A stretch of 64,000 nt of DNA, taken from NCBI RefSeq assembly GCF_020509005.1, contig NC_063021.1, positions 1,240,001-1,304,000 of the forward strand, written 5' to 3'. Shown in pieces: positions 43,665 to 54,888 of this stretch. This DNA is from Fulvia fulva (lineage: Eukaryota; Ascomycota; Dothideomycetes; Mycosphaerellales; Mycosphaerellaceae). Every line of letters begins with the position of its first letter. The stretch's first letter is position 1. The position numbers and the translations under genes were made by a program. The notes under the pieces are model-generated. The model was not told where the DNA came from and did no database searches. It worked only from the letters and a program-made list of their open reading frames with translations.

Positions 43665-45101
43665 TATTGACAGCTACTGATGGCATGATCTCCAAACCAG
43701 GTCGCAACGCTGTCGTTAGTTTTTCGATAAGACGCATGGCCTCCAAGGGGCGATAGAGACATCGTTGCTTGCTCAACCTCACCTTCCCAGGAATGCTGTC
43801 ATGTTGGGGATTGCATTTCGCAAGAACGTGTTGGCTGTCCTGACCGCTCACTGCCCTCCGCGGTCGGGATTCCGAACTACCTTGCCCTGCTTTCAAGGAA
43901 GGTGCATGTGTGATGTAGACGAAGACATGGCGAAACTGGAGCATGAGCATTATGCAACATAATAGGAAAGTGCAGTACGGGGCGAGGAGTAGTCTGGGTT
44001 CAAGGCAGTATGCACCTACGAGAGTGTTACTGCCGTAGCTTCCTGCCTCATGGGTGAGATCTGGTTGACTGCCTCCTGATCCATCTTCAGGAAACTGATC
44101 TGCAGCCAGGTTAGTGCTCATGCCATCGAACTTCCTGCTCATAGTACCTACCACATCGTCGCTGTCTCCACCGAATAGTACTGGCTCTGCAAGAGTCGTC
44201 TGCACGCTTCGCCTCACACGCTCTTCCCACACACCTTGCCAATTCCACTCGCCAGGACGTCGTGCACCGCCAGGTTGCTGCCGAGGAGACACGCTGCGCT
44301 CAACGCTCGTAGCTTTGCCATCACCAAGTGAGCGTGCGACCGACACGCCTCTACCTGCTGCGGGCGCCTTCGTGCGGTAGCTCTTCCACGCATGCCACGC
44401 ACCAGTGTTCGCAGCGGCATTGAGTGGGATGGCGTCGAGGACGTCCTCGGTGTCGAAGACGACACGAACGTAGTGTAGAAGCTCAACGACATGCGGTGTC
44501 CGCTGGTCCTTCCTCTTGGCATCCTTGTGTTGTTCTTGCTCATCATCGTGTTCCGTTGGGCGGTTCTGTGTCTGTCCCACCTCTGCCTCTATTGCAACCC
44601 CACCTGCAGGAGCAAACCACTCGGGGAAGCCATGACGCAGGCTGAGCCCACCCGGTGGCAACCGCTGCTCATCAACCGCGCTCTGGGTGTCTGTGCTAAT
44701 GGTGGAGTGGGTGTACGTGGTGAGCGGTGTCACAAGTGGGTGGAAGAGGTCACTCTGGAACGTCACGACTGGTGGGCGCTGCGGATAGTCGTGTGCGAAG
44801 TCAATTTGGAATCGGAGGACGGCATTCGCATATGGTCCTAATCATGTCACCTGCTGTGAGCACCTTCTCGCGCTAATCCCGAGCGAGGGGCTGAGGGTAC
44901 CTTTGCGAACGAACAGCACGCCCGTCCATACCAGAGGCTCATCTTGAACCGGTGCCACGTAGATGCCCTTCGGACAAGCGTGCTTCAGGCTGGCGCTGAC
45001 GCAGCATCAGCGGTCACACGATCACTGTGAGCAGATGCGGTGTTTCCATACAAATCCACACACAGCTTGTGGCGCACGAACGCGGCTGACTGGAGTGGCA
45101 T
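43447..45101 (-). CDS. FTS/AKTIP homologue (E2-like subunit of the FTS-Hook-FHIP complex), 3' end uncertain
   Basis: Model: exon 1 45101-45052, intron 56 bp, exon 2 44995-44901, intron 63 bp, exon 3 from 44837. Splicing produces a continuous UBC fold: FASLKHACPKGIYVAP, WTGVLFVRKG, PYANAVLRFQIDFAHDYP, PPVVTFQSDLFHPLVTPL. The HPN motif of active E2 enzymes is HPL (residues 81-83) and no cysteine follows, so it should be inactive in ubiquitin transfer. FHPLV, the HVVELLHYVRVVF helix and the following PLN segment match FTS/AKTIP, which in fungi joins Hook to link dynein to early endosomes. Exon 3 stays open to 43447, but that would overlap the next gene (start 43664) and append a hydrophobic segment (LLLAPYCTFLLCCIMLM, about 43945-44000) not expected in FTS. 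An undetected 3' intron and earlier stop are likely. Confidence 0.75.
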
Positions 45102-48100
45102 ATCGGCCTCATTCTTGTTGGCGGGATGATGACCGTGAAGTGCAGATCTCGAGAGCGCGCCGATAAATCGCTTACGTGATCTGAAGTCATGTGCCGTTCT
45201 ACCAACATACAAACGCTACGTATCACATCTGCTAGGTTCTGCTTCTGATACGCGAATGATGCAGGAGATTTCGCCGATGGACAATTGTGCGATTGCAAGT
45301 ATTGTATGCTGCAGGCAGATGCTGGTCCCTACAAGCAAATAATTTGACCGAGATTATGGTCGCAAGAATGTCGCACAGATCTCGTATTGCGATCACAATG
45401 ACTTTTGTGATTTGCTCACAATCCTTTCGCATACTGAGTCGCGTACAGCTAACAAGGGCGTCGGGTGAGCAAGACTCTTCGCCAGCATCTTCCCTCGAAG
45501 CAGGCTGCCCCTGTGTCTCATCAGAACAAATTCCAGAATACAGTTCGATGTGCGCTTATCAAGCGCCTCGCGTCAACTCAAGCGGCAACGATCTTTGTCA
45601 CCGACCTTGAAAAGAGCACGACTCGTTGCAAGAGTCTTTGAATAGCTGGACGATGCTCAAGGTCGCATGACATCGCGTCATTGGGAAGCGACGTCAGAAC
45701 GCTGGCGTTGTGCTGCCCATTAACATTGAGCCACCTCACACCGCCTCATCCGAAGCGCTGAGAGTCTTTGAGAGAAGTCATGTGGTGTGACGACCTCGAG
45801 AAATCCGAGCTGTCGATTCTTTACCGACCGCTGCATATGCGGCAGAGTTGGCCAGTGAGGACGCTGCACGGCAGCCGATTTGTGATGACCAAGGCCGACG
45901 AGATTCTGGAGTGCGGGCGTTCAGCGGCGGGCAGCCGTTTCCGACCCAATCATGCTGAGATGATGTGCTGGCACAGCGGCAAGTTGGAGACTGCAGTCGG
46001 AGGTCGACACGTTGCTCGCCAGCGCTGCTGTGAGTCAACCTCGGGCGGAGCGATGATAGCAAGAAGATGGACAGACGGCAAAGCGTGTATTTGATTGATC
46101 GCACGATAGGCAGGCCGAAGTTTATGTATCTTGCTCAGCTACTGTCTCAGAACCCAGCCAGATCCTCTGCGGGGCGAGACCCCGGTGCGACATCTGCTGC
46201 ATATCATGTCCTTGGTTCATCTGCAAGCTCGACCCGCATGACGAGATGTGGATGCACGCGAGGGCGTTCGTCGACGCAGCAGCTCTGGTTGTCGTGTCGC
46301 ATTTTCCGGGGCGCAGAGTGCTTTATGCAGGCCGGCTGCCGAGGTCGTGGTGTGTTTGATGCTCTCTGCAACCCAAAAAGTGACCCGCATCTGAGCAGCA
46401 CCGATAACGTTCCCAGATCAAGCCAATGCCATCCTGAACCGTGATCCCGGTACCCAGCACTGATCATGTGAGCGGCACTTGGACGCCAGAGAAGACAGGA
46501 GAAGCTTTGGCAACGGTGCCGTCTTCAGGAGACGCGCAAATCACAGCGCTGGAGCCGCGCCCACGATTCCAGGGCTGACGGGGAGCCGACGAGCCTAAGT
46601 CTAGCGGCTCGCGTGGCGGGATGGAGGCCCTTGCCAGAATGCACGGTTGATGAGGCCGGTGGTCGTGGCGACAGTGACTGATTCAGGGCACATCGCAGCA
46701 GCAGCGAGTCAATAAGGTTGTCTGCCGGTGCAGCGCGGCACGACCGTGGGCAGACTCAGCACTGTGGGCTGCTGCGACGCCACGACGGCGATGCGTGGTA
46801 TGAGATTGTGCTATGTAGGCAGAAGTACGGCGACCGAGCAGTGTTTCTCGTGCGGTGCCTCGGTGCGTGGTGCGTTGCAAATGTGATTGAAGGAACAGCT
46901 AGCTCGGTCGGGATCCGGTCCCGTGAAGCCGGTAGTCGAGCAGTGGAGAGGGCCCGGAGTGCTTAGTGCTTAGTCGCTGCACGAAGGATTTGCAGTGGGC
47001 GGATTCGCATTCGTGGCTCACGCTGCGCTACAAGCTACCAGACGCCAACCTTACCTCAAACCCGGAGCCTCCAAAATCCCAATCCTTGCACCTTCTCCTG
47101 AACGAGTCGAAGAGAATTTCCAGTTTCCCAGACCGCCATTTTATGCTCTGCCCCGTCGCACCTGCTTCGCAACGTTTGACTCGCCCTGTCGCACACTGCG
47201 CCGTCCCACGGATGGCAGGGCCGTGGCAAGATTGCGATGCCGTGCGTTGTCGCATCGCTGTGCGAAGACACGGTGTGCGGCGGTGCTGGCGTTGCGATGC
47301 TGGTGCTGGTGCTGGTGCTGATGCTGGACCTGCTGGTGCTCGCTGGCGACTGCTGGCAGATGTACGCCTCGCCAAGCTCCTTCGTATGAAGATTGATTGT
47401 GATGAAGCGCTAGCAGCTGCAAGTCAGACGTGCTATGCCCGCCGGCGCAGCTCTTGCTGTGTGTGCGTTGCGGCACCAAGCCCCTCATATCGACCATTGC
47501 CAACAAGGTATAGAGAGGCTTTTGTTCAGTAGGGCTGAGGCGCGCCAGCAAGGTCGCGTTCGACCGCCCGAAATATGCACCGCGTTTCGAACACATCTCA
47601 TTCACGCCAGGCCACCCGGTCGTACGTAGTGGTAGTAGCTTGTTGATGTGGCGCCTGCTGCATCGTACATCGTCGCTGCACGCTGCGTGCCGCTTCGCCT
47701 CGCCTGCCCGCCAGGCTGTGGCAGATGCGTCGCCGCGCCCTGATGAGGCACGCCTGCACGACTGGTGGCATGTGTGTGAGCAAGTCCGGCGCCTCTGGCA
47801 AATGTGCCAGACTGCCGACGAACGTTGGCTGCAAGTTTGCCTCTCCCGCGTGCCGCGACCCAATCGTATGTGCTGCCAGTGCCCCGGTCCCGGGGACAAG
47901 TTAGTTCGATCTAGTTGCAAGGCTCCTTAGTGACCAGAGCAGGATCGTCGCTATGACATCGCTGGAACTTCTGTCCCGCTATCCGAATCCTCACATTTTG
48001 GGCCATGGCACCCACGCCGTCACTCCCGGCTCCCAAAGCGTGCATCCGTCTGTTCTGACACGTTCAGGGGCAGACCTTGTACCGCTGTACCTTGGATCGT

Positions 48101-48809
48101 GTCTTGGGCGCCGGAAGCATGGCCACTTGGACGGTCGAGGGCACTGGCACTGGCACTGGCACTGGCACTGGCACTGGCACTGGCACTGGCACTGGCACTG
48201 GCGCCCGTAGTGGTCACTGGTGGAGCTCATCGTCTGCCCCCGTGCTGTGGGACGACGTTGACCGCAACTGCTACATGAGCCTACGTTGGCCCAAAACCGC
48301 CCGCCTTGCCTTGCCTTGCCTTGCCTTACCGATCGTTATTGATTGCTGTGCGCGGTGCCACCTCCAACGACGCCGAACATACATCCTCTTCTCTTCCGCT
48401 GCATCCTGCATCCAGTCCTGCGCTTCGCCGTCCCACTTCTAGCTACCTACCGCTCTACCGCTCCTCTACATGGACTTGTGTTACGCCAACACTTGACCCC
48501 AATCCACCTTCAGCGATACCCAGTCTTCTCACCGAACTCTTCCCGTCCTGCGTCACGACCCCAATCTACCTGACGCTACCTGTCCGAATATAATATTATT
48601 CACGGGCCCATCGCATACGAAGCTTGTTTGCTATCTGCAGCGCATGCTTCCCAAACCGATTCAAGCTTGACCGCCTTCACTGCTTCAGGTGCCATATACC
48701 TAATAGACTGCCGCCGTGCTGCACACACATCGACCCTTCCTCACCGTTGGCGCAACCTACCTCGCCGCCACAGCACTCTCGACTGTACCCCCCTCCTACA
48801 CCCACCACA
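45102..48809. other. Long gene-poor intergenic region
   Basis: 3.7 kb between two divergently transcribed genes (FTS homologue and MFS transporter). Several open frames exist, the longest of 259 codons (47141-47920, minus), but they are built on low-complexity CAG/CAC-rich DNA (GCTGGT repeats at 47296-47345), overlap each other on both strands and show no family motif. It holds a hexanucleotide repeat at 48140-48202 and pyrimidine-rich runs (CCTTG repeats at about 48303-48328) upstream of the transporter. A long regulatory region or a non-coding transcript is possible. Confidence 0.5.
48140..48202 (+). repeat. (GGCACT)n hexanucleotide microsatellite, about 10.5 copies
   Basis: Perfect head-to-tail copies of GGCACT over 63 bp, about 610 bp upstream of the transporter start codon. 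In either direction it can be read without stops as a Gly-Thr or Ala-Ser dipeptide repeat, which explains short open frames here. Confidence 0.95.
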
Positions 48810-50779
48810 ATGGCTCACTCACGCTTTGGCAGTCAACATGACTCCAAAGCTTTCCCCTTCCGGCAATTGCTCGTACTTGGTAAGCATCCTACCTGCCCAT
48901 TCACTCCATATACTTGCAGGACATCATTTCTGACTTGCACAACGATTAGGTATCTGCCGGATATGCGAGCCGATTGCCTTCATGTCCATCTTCCCGTATA
49001 TCTACTACATGATCGAGTCCTTCCACATCACGAACGACGGCAACCGAATCGCCCTATACGCCGGCCTCGTCACATCCGTCTTTGCTGGAGCAGAATGTCT
49101 TGGAGCTGGCTTCTGGGGCAACCTTAGCGATCGCATTGGCCGCAAGCCAATTCTCCTCACTGGACTTGCTGGCACCGGTGTGAGCATGCTCATGTTCGGC
49201 TTTGCGCCCAATCTCCCCGTGGCTCTGCTTGCTCGCGCGGTAGGAGGCGCATTGAATGGAAACATCGGTGTGCTGCAGACAACGGTCAACGAGGTGGTCA
49301 AGGTTGAAGCACACCAGGCGCGCGCCTACGCAATCATGCCCACCGTCTGGTGCATTGGCGCCTTTGTCGGATCCGGCTTGGGTGGCTCTCTCGCAGACCC
49401 TGTTCGCAACTATCCCGACGTCTTCCAACCTGGAACCATTTTCGACAAGTTCCCATATCTGTTCACGAACTTGGTGTGCACGGGTGTTGTGGTTTTCAGC
49501 ATGTTGGTTGGCATTCTGTTCTTGGAAGAGACGCACGAAGATCTGAAGTTCAGGCGTGATATCGGACTAGAGGTCGGCGACTGGATCTTGAACCGTTTCA
49601 GAAAAGAGCCTGTCGAGCGTCTTTCGAGCCGCAAGGGCGACTTCAGCGACGAGACTCTCCTCTTGATCGACGACCTCCCACCAGATTACCAAAGCACAGC
49701 ATCTTCGCCCGAACTGTCACCCACCTCACTTGCGGGACTGCCTCCGCCAGCATACCGATCGATCGATGGCTCACCCCGTGGGTCAATCAAGTCTGCCGAT
49801 GAGGATCTGGCTTGCGATGTGGAAGAGGCGCTTAGCAGGACACAAGAGTCACACAAGTCGAAGGCTGGCGCTCACAGCGCCTTCACCAAACAGGTGATCT
49901 TGAACATTGCAGGATACGGAATCCTAGCTTAGTAAGTCCATGCGCATCTTGTGCGCGACATCGAAAATGAGCTAACGTGATCTGTGCAGCCATACCATCT
50001 CTGCCGAGCAATTGCTCCCAGTCCTCCTGAGCATGCCAAAGTCGGACTCTCCACCACATCTACCCTTCGGATTTACCGGCGGCTTCGCGCTGTCAACGAA
50101 GACCATCGGTGGTATCTTATCGATCCAGGGCGTGATTCAGATGATTGCCACAATCATCGTCTTCCCAATCGTGAACCGCAGAATCGGCAGCCTCTGGACG
50201 TACCGCAGTGTGGTGATGCTTTACCCTTTCTTGTACTTGGTGGTCCCTTACATCTCATTGGCACCGGACGCATTGAAGCTGCCTCTCATCTACACGGCAT
50301 TGGTCTGGAAAGTCACTGCGCAAGCATTCGCATTCCCTTCGAGCAGCATCATGCTTGCAAACTCGGCTCCCTCTAGCAAGGTTCTCGGATCCTTGAACGG
50401 CGCAGCAGCATCAGCAGCCAGCGCATGCCGCGCCTTCGGCCCTACTGTATCAGGTATCTTGCAATCAGCCGGACTATCCCTAGGAACGCTTGTCCTGCCT
50501 TGGTGGGTCAACACGTGCATCGCGGTTCTCGGCGCTATCATCAGCATGCTCATGGTCGAGGAGAAGCGAAGGACCTTTGAGTCAGAAAAAGAGATCCCCG
50601 AACCGCCTCCATCAGCGTCTGATGTCGCAGGTGCGGCAGAATACAGCTCAGGGATGGTGGCCGCGGCGGAGAGCTCTAATGCATCTTGCGATAACCTCCT
50701 CACTGCACCGGACTCGCCACTCTTGAGCAGAATATCGATGGACATCCGTAGACATAATCGCCTCGACAGCAGACCATAG
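48810..50779 (+). CDS. Major facilitator superfamily transporter (ZIFL/YCR023C-like)
   Basis: Model: exons 48810-48879, 48950-49931 and 49990-50779, 613 residues. Intron 1 (70 bp: GTAAGC..CTGAC..TAG) and intron 2 (58 bp: GTAAGT..GCTAAC..GCAG) keep frame, and the total is a whole number of codons. The first half holds TM1-6 with the loop signature GNLSDRIGRKP (residues about 80-90). A long charged central loop (DDLPPDYQSTASSPEL and on) splits the protein; the second half holds TM7-12 (YGILAYHTISAEQLLPVLL, GGILSIQGVIQMIATIIVFP). The loop and the conserved TPVLL-like, QLLPVLL and RAFGPTVSGIL segments match the fungal group related to plant ZIF-like carriers. Likely a plasma or vacuolar membrane proton antiporter; substrate unknown. 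Spliced C-terminal tail is serine-rich. Confidence 0.9.
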
Positions 50780-51332
50780 GCCGGGTGCCCCACAGAAACG
50801 AATCAACGACACAGCTTCACAATGCACTATTTGCGACTCGATAGAAGACTTTTGGGAAGGCAATTTGAGCGCTTTTTATATATCTACATGGCATTGATAC
50901 AAGGCGCCGAAGATGGGTGCCAACTCACGTTGGATTGGACGGTGTTTTGGATTTGGGAGCATGGGAGGTTTTTCTGGGCGATTTTTTGAACGGCATCAAA
51001 ACAGGCGCTCTATGATACCCTTGGCAGCAGACAGCTCCGATAGCGAGCTTGCAGTGCGTATTTGGTGTGTTCATCGTTGCATTGGCGGACAGCATTCATA
51101 GCACGATACCTCTGTATTACTACTACATCATCCGAGGTTCAAGGTTTCTCAGTATCTGTCATCTCCCGCTGCAAACTCATGGTACCGATCAAGCGAGGCA
51201 TGATCCTTCCCTTTGTTCACGGATGCAACTTCCTTGGTGGAAACAAGATGTCGTCGTGCATTCGAGCTACCGATCTGCATATCGACACATGCAAGATAGT
51301 CTTTGGATTGCGATCTCTTCCAAAAGCCCGGC
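50780..51332. other. Intergenic between two convergent genes
   Basis: 553 bp between the MFS transporter stop and the transcription-factor stop. Nothing coding is supported; both terminators should be here. Confidence 0.45.
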
Positions 51333-54300
51333 TCAGTAGCCGTTCCCACCACTTCCGAAGAAGAAGGAATCAAATAGCTCTCCATTCGCTTCCCAGGCTC
51401 CACTTCCGTCAAATCCAGCGGTTCCTCCATTTCCAAAGCCAAGGTCCATGTCACTGCTCGCATGGCCCCAGATCGCGGTACTGGGATCTGTCACCGGGAA
51501 GTCATTCAAGAAGTCTAGATTGTCAAAGGAATACTCTGGCTGTGCTTGCGTAATGGTATCTGCAAATGGCTGATATGGCTGCTGGTTTGGTGTTTGGTAG
51601 GATGTGCTTGATGTTCGCCCGTGCTGTGAGGAAGAGTGCTCTGCCCGTGGGGAGAAGTGGGAGGCGCCTTCTGTGCTGTGGGGGCTTGTTGCATTTGCTG
51701 GAAGGTGCGGAGACAGTGGCGGCTGTCTGGGAGTTGGCCTGAGAAATCCTTGGAGCTCGGGCTGGTGCGTCACGGGTCGGCTTGCTATTTCTTCTTCAGA
51801 GAACAGGTCCTTCAAGTTCATGTCAAATCTGGGCATTGGTCTCTTCGGCGGAGGCGCTGTCTGCTGTTCTGGGGTCCTTTGTGGATTGCTCCGACCTCCA
51901 AAGTATCCATCTGGATGATTCAGAGGCTGTGTGCCAAGCGTCGATGCGTTGCCGAAACCTGTCGTGCTCATGACCATCGATATTGTGGCTTTACTCATCC
52001 GCACAAAGGCGTCGCGGCAAGCTTCTGCTGGCGGGCATGTTTCGACCAAGTCACTAAGCACCGATGTCGCAGCCAATACGGTGAAGTCGACATCATCAAT
52101 TGTAAGCTGTGATCGTACCAATGTCGAATGCCAGATGGCATATAGGAATGAGATGCCTGCATCTATGTTAGTGTCACAATCATCGAAAGGAAGCTGGATG
52201 GCTCACCACTCATGAACAGGTGATGCGTAGCTAAGAATGTGTAATTCACCAGCCTCAGCCTGTGCAATTGACGATAGGTCTTGAGCACGGTCTGGCCAGC
52301 TTGCGCAACTTTTAGGAACACCATCTGCTTGTCTTCTTCTTGCTCGAGGTTCACCGCTCCGGGACTTTGCACATCATCTCCAGTGGCTGGGCTAAGTTCA
52401 CCCGCTAGCGGCTCAGGCACTGTAAGAGACTGGCGATACAGCATGATGATAGCTTGCCAGTAGTTGAGCTCCAAAAAGAGCGGATTGAAAGCAACGCCAG
52501 TGTGAAATGGCTGAGGCGCTGATTCCTTCCACTCCCACAACCGTGCATCGACATCGGCCCGCCATTCACGAAAGGAGCGGAAAGGGCGCATAAAGGACGA
52601 CTCCTGGCCAAACTGTACGAATGGATTCGATCTATGAGCACCCATATGCCGCGCCTGATCTGCCTGTCGATGCTGCAAGACCTGCAAGATCTCTGACTGC
52701 AGAAGTCGAAGTCGAATGTAATGTCTGCTAACAAGCTTGTAGCTGGGGAGTCCCTCCGCGCTAAGAGGTTTGAGGAAGCCGGCAGGCGTGATATTGGCAT
52801 CGTCCAACATACTTGGGAATTCGGTGGTCACGACTGCCTCACTGATAGAGACTGGTCGGCCAACACAGGAAGACACCAGCCGATCCAGATTGAAGACGCA
52901 CCACCACAGCCTCCGTCGCAGGTCTCTCGTCCACTGCTTGCGCCCAAGGCCACTGGAGTCCGGTCGTTGATCTTCAGATCTTGTCTCCTGTGAGTATAGC
53001 TGAGGATCCACGTCCTCGAAATGTAGACCAAGGTCGATTGACAAGCGGACAGCTACGCCAATGATATACCATAATCCAGGAGCGACAGGCCGCAACAAAG
53101 CAAGACCTGCGAGTAGTAGAACAGCTTGCAACTCTTCTAATCCTCCGCCGACACCCTCGGCTGCTGGTGAAGAGCCCAAAAAGCTTTCTAAATGTACAAT
53201 GGCCGATGCATGATACTCTTCTGGCTGATGCTGATGGTTCGCTACACGTTGCCGCTTCGTGCTGGGAGGCGCCGAGTCATCTCTCCTATTACTGGCGTGA
53301 TCAGTGCCCGCAGAGTCCATGATGATGCCAGAGCCGATAGCAAACACTATATTCAGCATGTAAAGCTCTCTCGATGTTCGCTTCTTAGCATCTTTTGCGT
53401 ACACGCGATCAAACAGAGACATGAATTCGCCTCGATGTAGCACAGGAATTTGTGGATTCGCGTGCTCGAAGTAGAGCTCTACAAGTCGAGAACCCAGTTC
53501 ACATTCGGGAAACGGCGCAGGCTTGATGGTTGGCTTGGAATGCAAACCAAAGAACGAGTCTCTCATAGTAGTGCCACCTCCCGCCACGTCCAAGGGCGGT
53601 AGCTTCGAAGCCTTGGTGCCTATCCTCTCGGAGGGAGTAGGAGTCTGATTCACCGATCGCTTGACAGCAGCGAACTAAAACATTAATAAGTCAGTACATC
53701 GAATCGAGATGAAGTATGACAGCGATACTTACCACCACCCTTGCAAATGAAATGCCAGAGCTTGATCCAAGGAAGCGCGAATCTGAAGCACCTTGCACGG
53801 AAACCATGCCGATATCGTTCACCAGCTTTCCCAGTTTCTCCCGCTCATCGTGCTCGTTCAGTGATGGGTCGAGCGCCGGCCGGGTCTCCAATGCTGCCTC
53901 GTGTTTGATGTTCTTCTGCGGAGGCCCATCTTCATCTTGGACTGGGTAAGGAACGTTGACACCGGGCTTGATAGCTTCGTCTATGGCAAAGTCCTCGCTG
54001 GGCGGTGGGAATGGCAGGCTGTTCGCTTCAAGGATGGTTTCCAGGTTTCGCACTCGCGTTTCGAGGTAGTAGACATAGCTGCGAGGTATTTCCCGCTTGC
54101 TGACTGGGTCAAAGCCAACACACTTGACCTTGGCTTTGTCGCAGTTGGTACATTTGGGCAATTTCTGATCGCAGCGATTCTATGCCACATCAATCAGCAT
54201 ACTCTCTACCACCCTGATGGGAACTGTAACGCACCTTTCGATTTCGGCACTATAGATGGGTTTAGCGAGACTGGAGGCAGAGGACACAAGATGCCATGTG

Positions 54301-54441
54301 GCTTACTCGATTGCACGCCGACACGTTCCGGAAGTTGGTCGTCGAGCCTCCAGCCTCTGTTGGCGAGGCCGCCGAAGTGTCGTCCGGCAAGGGTGTATCA
54401 TCATCAGCGTCTCTCTCACGTTTCTTGCTGGATGGAGCCAT
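51333..54441 (-). CDS. Zn2Cys6 fungal transcription factor (five exons, one microexon)
   Basis: Model: exons 54441-54307, 54249-54235, 54179-53733, 53674-52207 and 52162-51333; 964 residues and a whole number of codons. Introns are 57, 55, 58 and 44 bp. The zinc cluster is assembled from three exons: ACNR, then the 15 bp microexon CRNRK, then NRCDQKLPKC and on, giving Cys 43, 46, 53, 60, 63 and 70 (CX2CX6CX6CX2CX6C), which binds two zinc ions and DNA. A linker and coiled-coil dimer segment follow (SYVYYLETRVRNLETIL). The middle is the fungal-specific regulatory domain, with LWYIIGVAVRLSIDLGLHFE and RRRLWWCVFNLDRLVSSCVGRP. The C-terminus has a proline/serine/glutamine-rich region and an acidic end (YSFDNLDFLNDFP) that may activate. 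Target genes are unknown. Confidence 0.9.
54235..54249 (-). other. 15 bp microexon encoding CRNRK of the zinc cluster
   Basis: Minus-strand TGCCGAAATCGAAAG is preceded by CTATAG and followed by GTGCGT. Only by including it does the cluster obtain its second cysteine and the normal CX2CX6C spacing. Both flanking introns are phase 0. Confidence 0.82.
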
Positions 54442-54888
54442 TGCGGTAACGTCTGCGAACAAGCGAAGAGTCGGCCGGGTCCGATGGGAGGAGACTTGGG
54501 CAACCATTTACCTTCTATGCGACCTGCCAGCCTGTACTCCACCGGTTCGCATGCTTATTGCGTCGCTTGTGTGGTGCAGCCGCGGCATCATGGAAAGGTG
54601 CTCGCAAATCAGAGTTGCGCTTCTTATCTTGACGAGAAAGATTGGTGAAACTCCACTGTTCTTGCAGCCTCAGGCAGCCACTTTCTGCACGGCTGCTGCC
54701 GTTCATGGTAAACTTCGGAATGTGGTTGTACTTGGGGAAGAGCTCTGTGCTATACTTTTGACTAGGTTTCACTATATGTCGTTGTTAACTGCTATGCTAC
54801 TGTACATCCGGAACGCTGGAAACATGATGGGTATCTCCTCAAACCAAAACGCGCAGTAGAAAGACGCCGCTAAAGAACAGCACAATAC
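54442..54888. other. Intergenic; promoter of the regulator
   Basis: 447 bp between the regulator start and the stop of the receptor gene, both on the minus strand. No feature beyond presumed promoter and terminator is visible. Confidence 0.45.

Noticed and set aside
47141..47920. 259-codon minus-strand open frame in the 3.7 kb gap
   Set aside because: Low-complexity His/Gln-rich reading of CAG/CAC-rich DNA, overlapped by similar frames on both strands, with no domain.
48810..54441. Secondary-metabolite cluster (MFS transporter next to a Zn2Cys6 regulator)
   Set aside because: No polyketide synthase, peptide synthetase, terpene cyclase or tailoring enzyme is near; the neighbours are unrelated.
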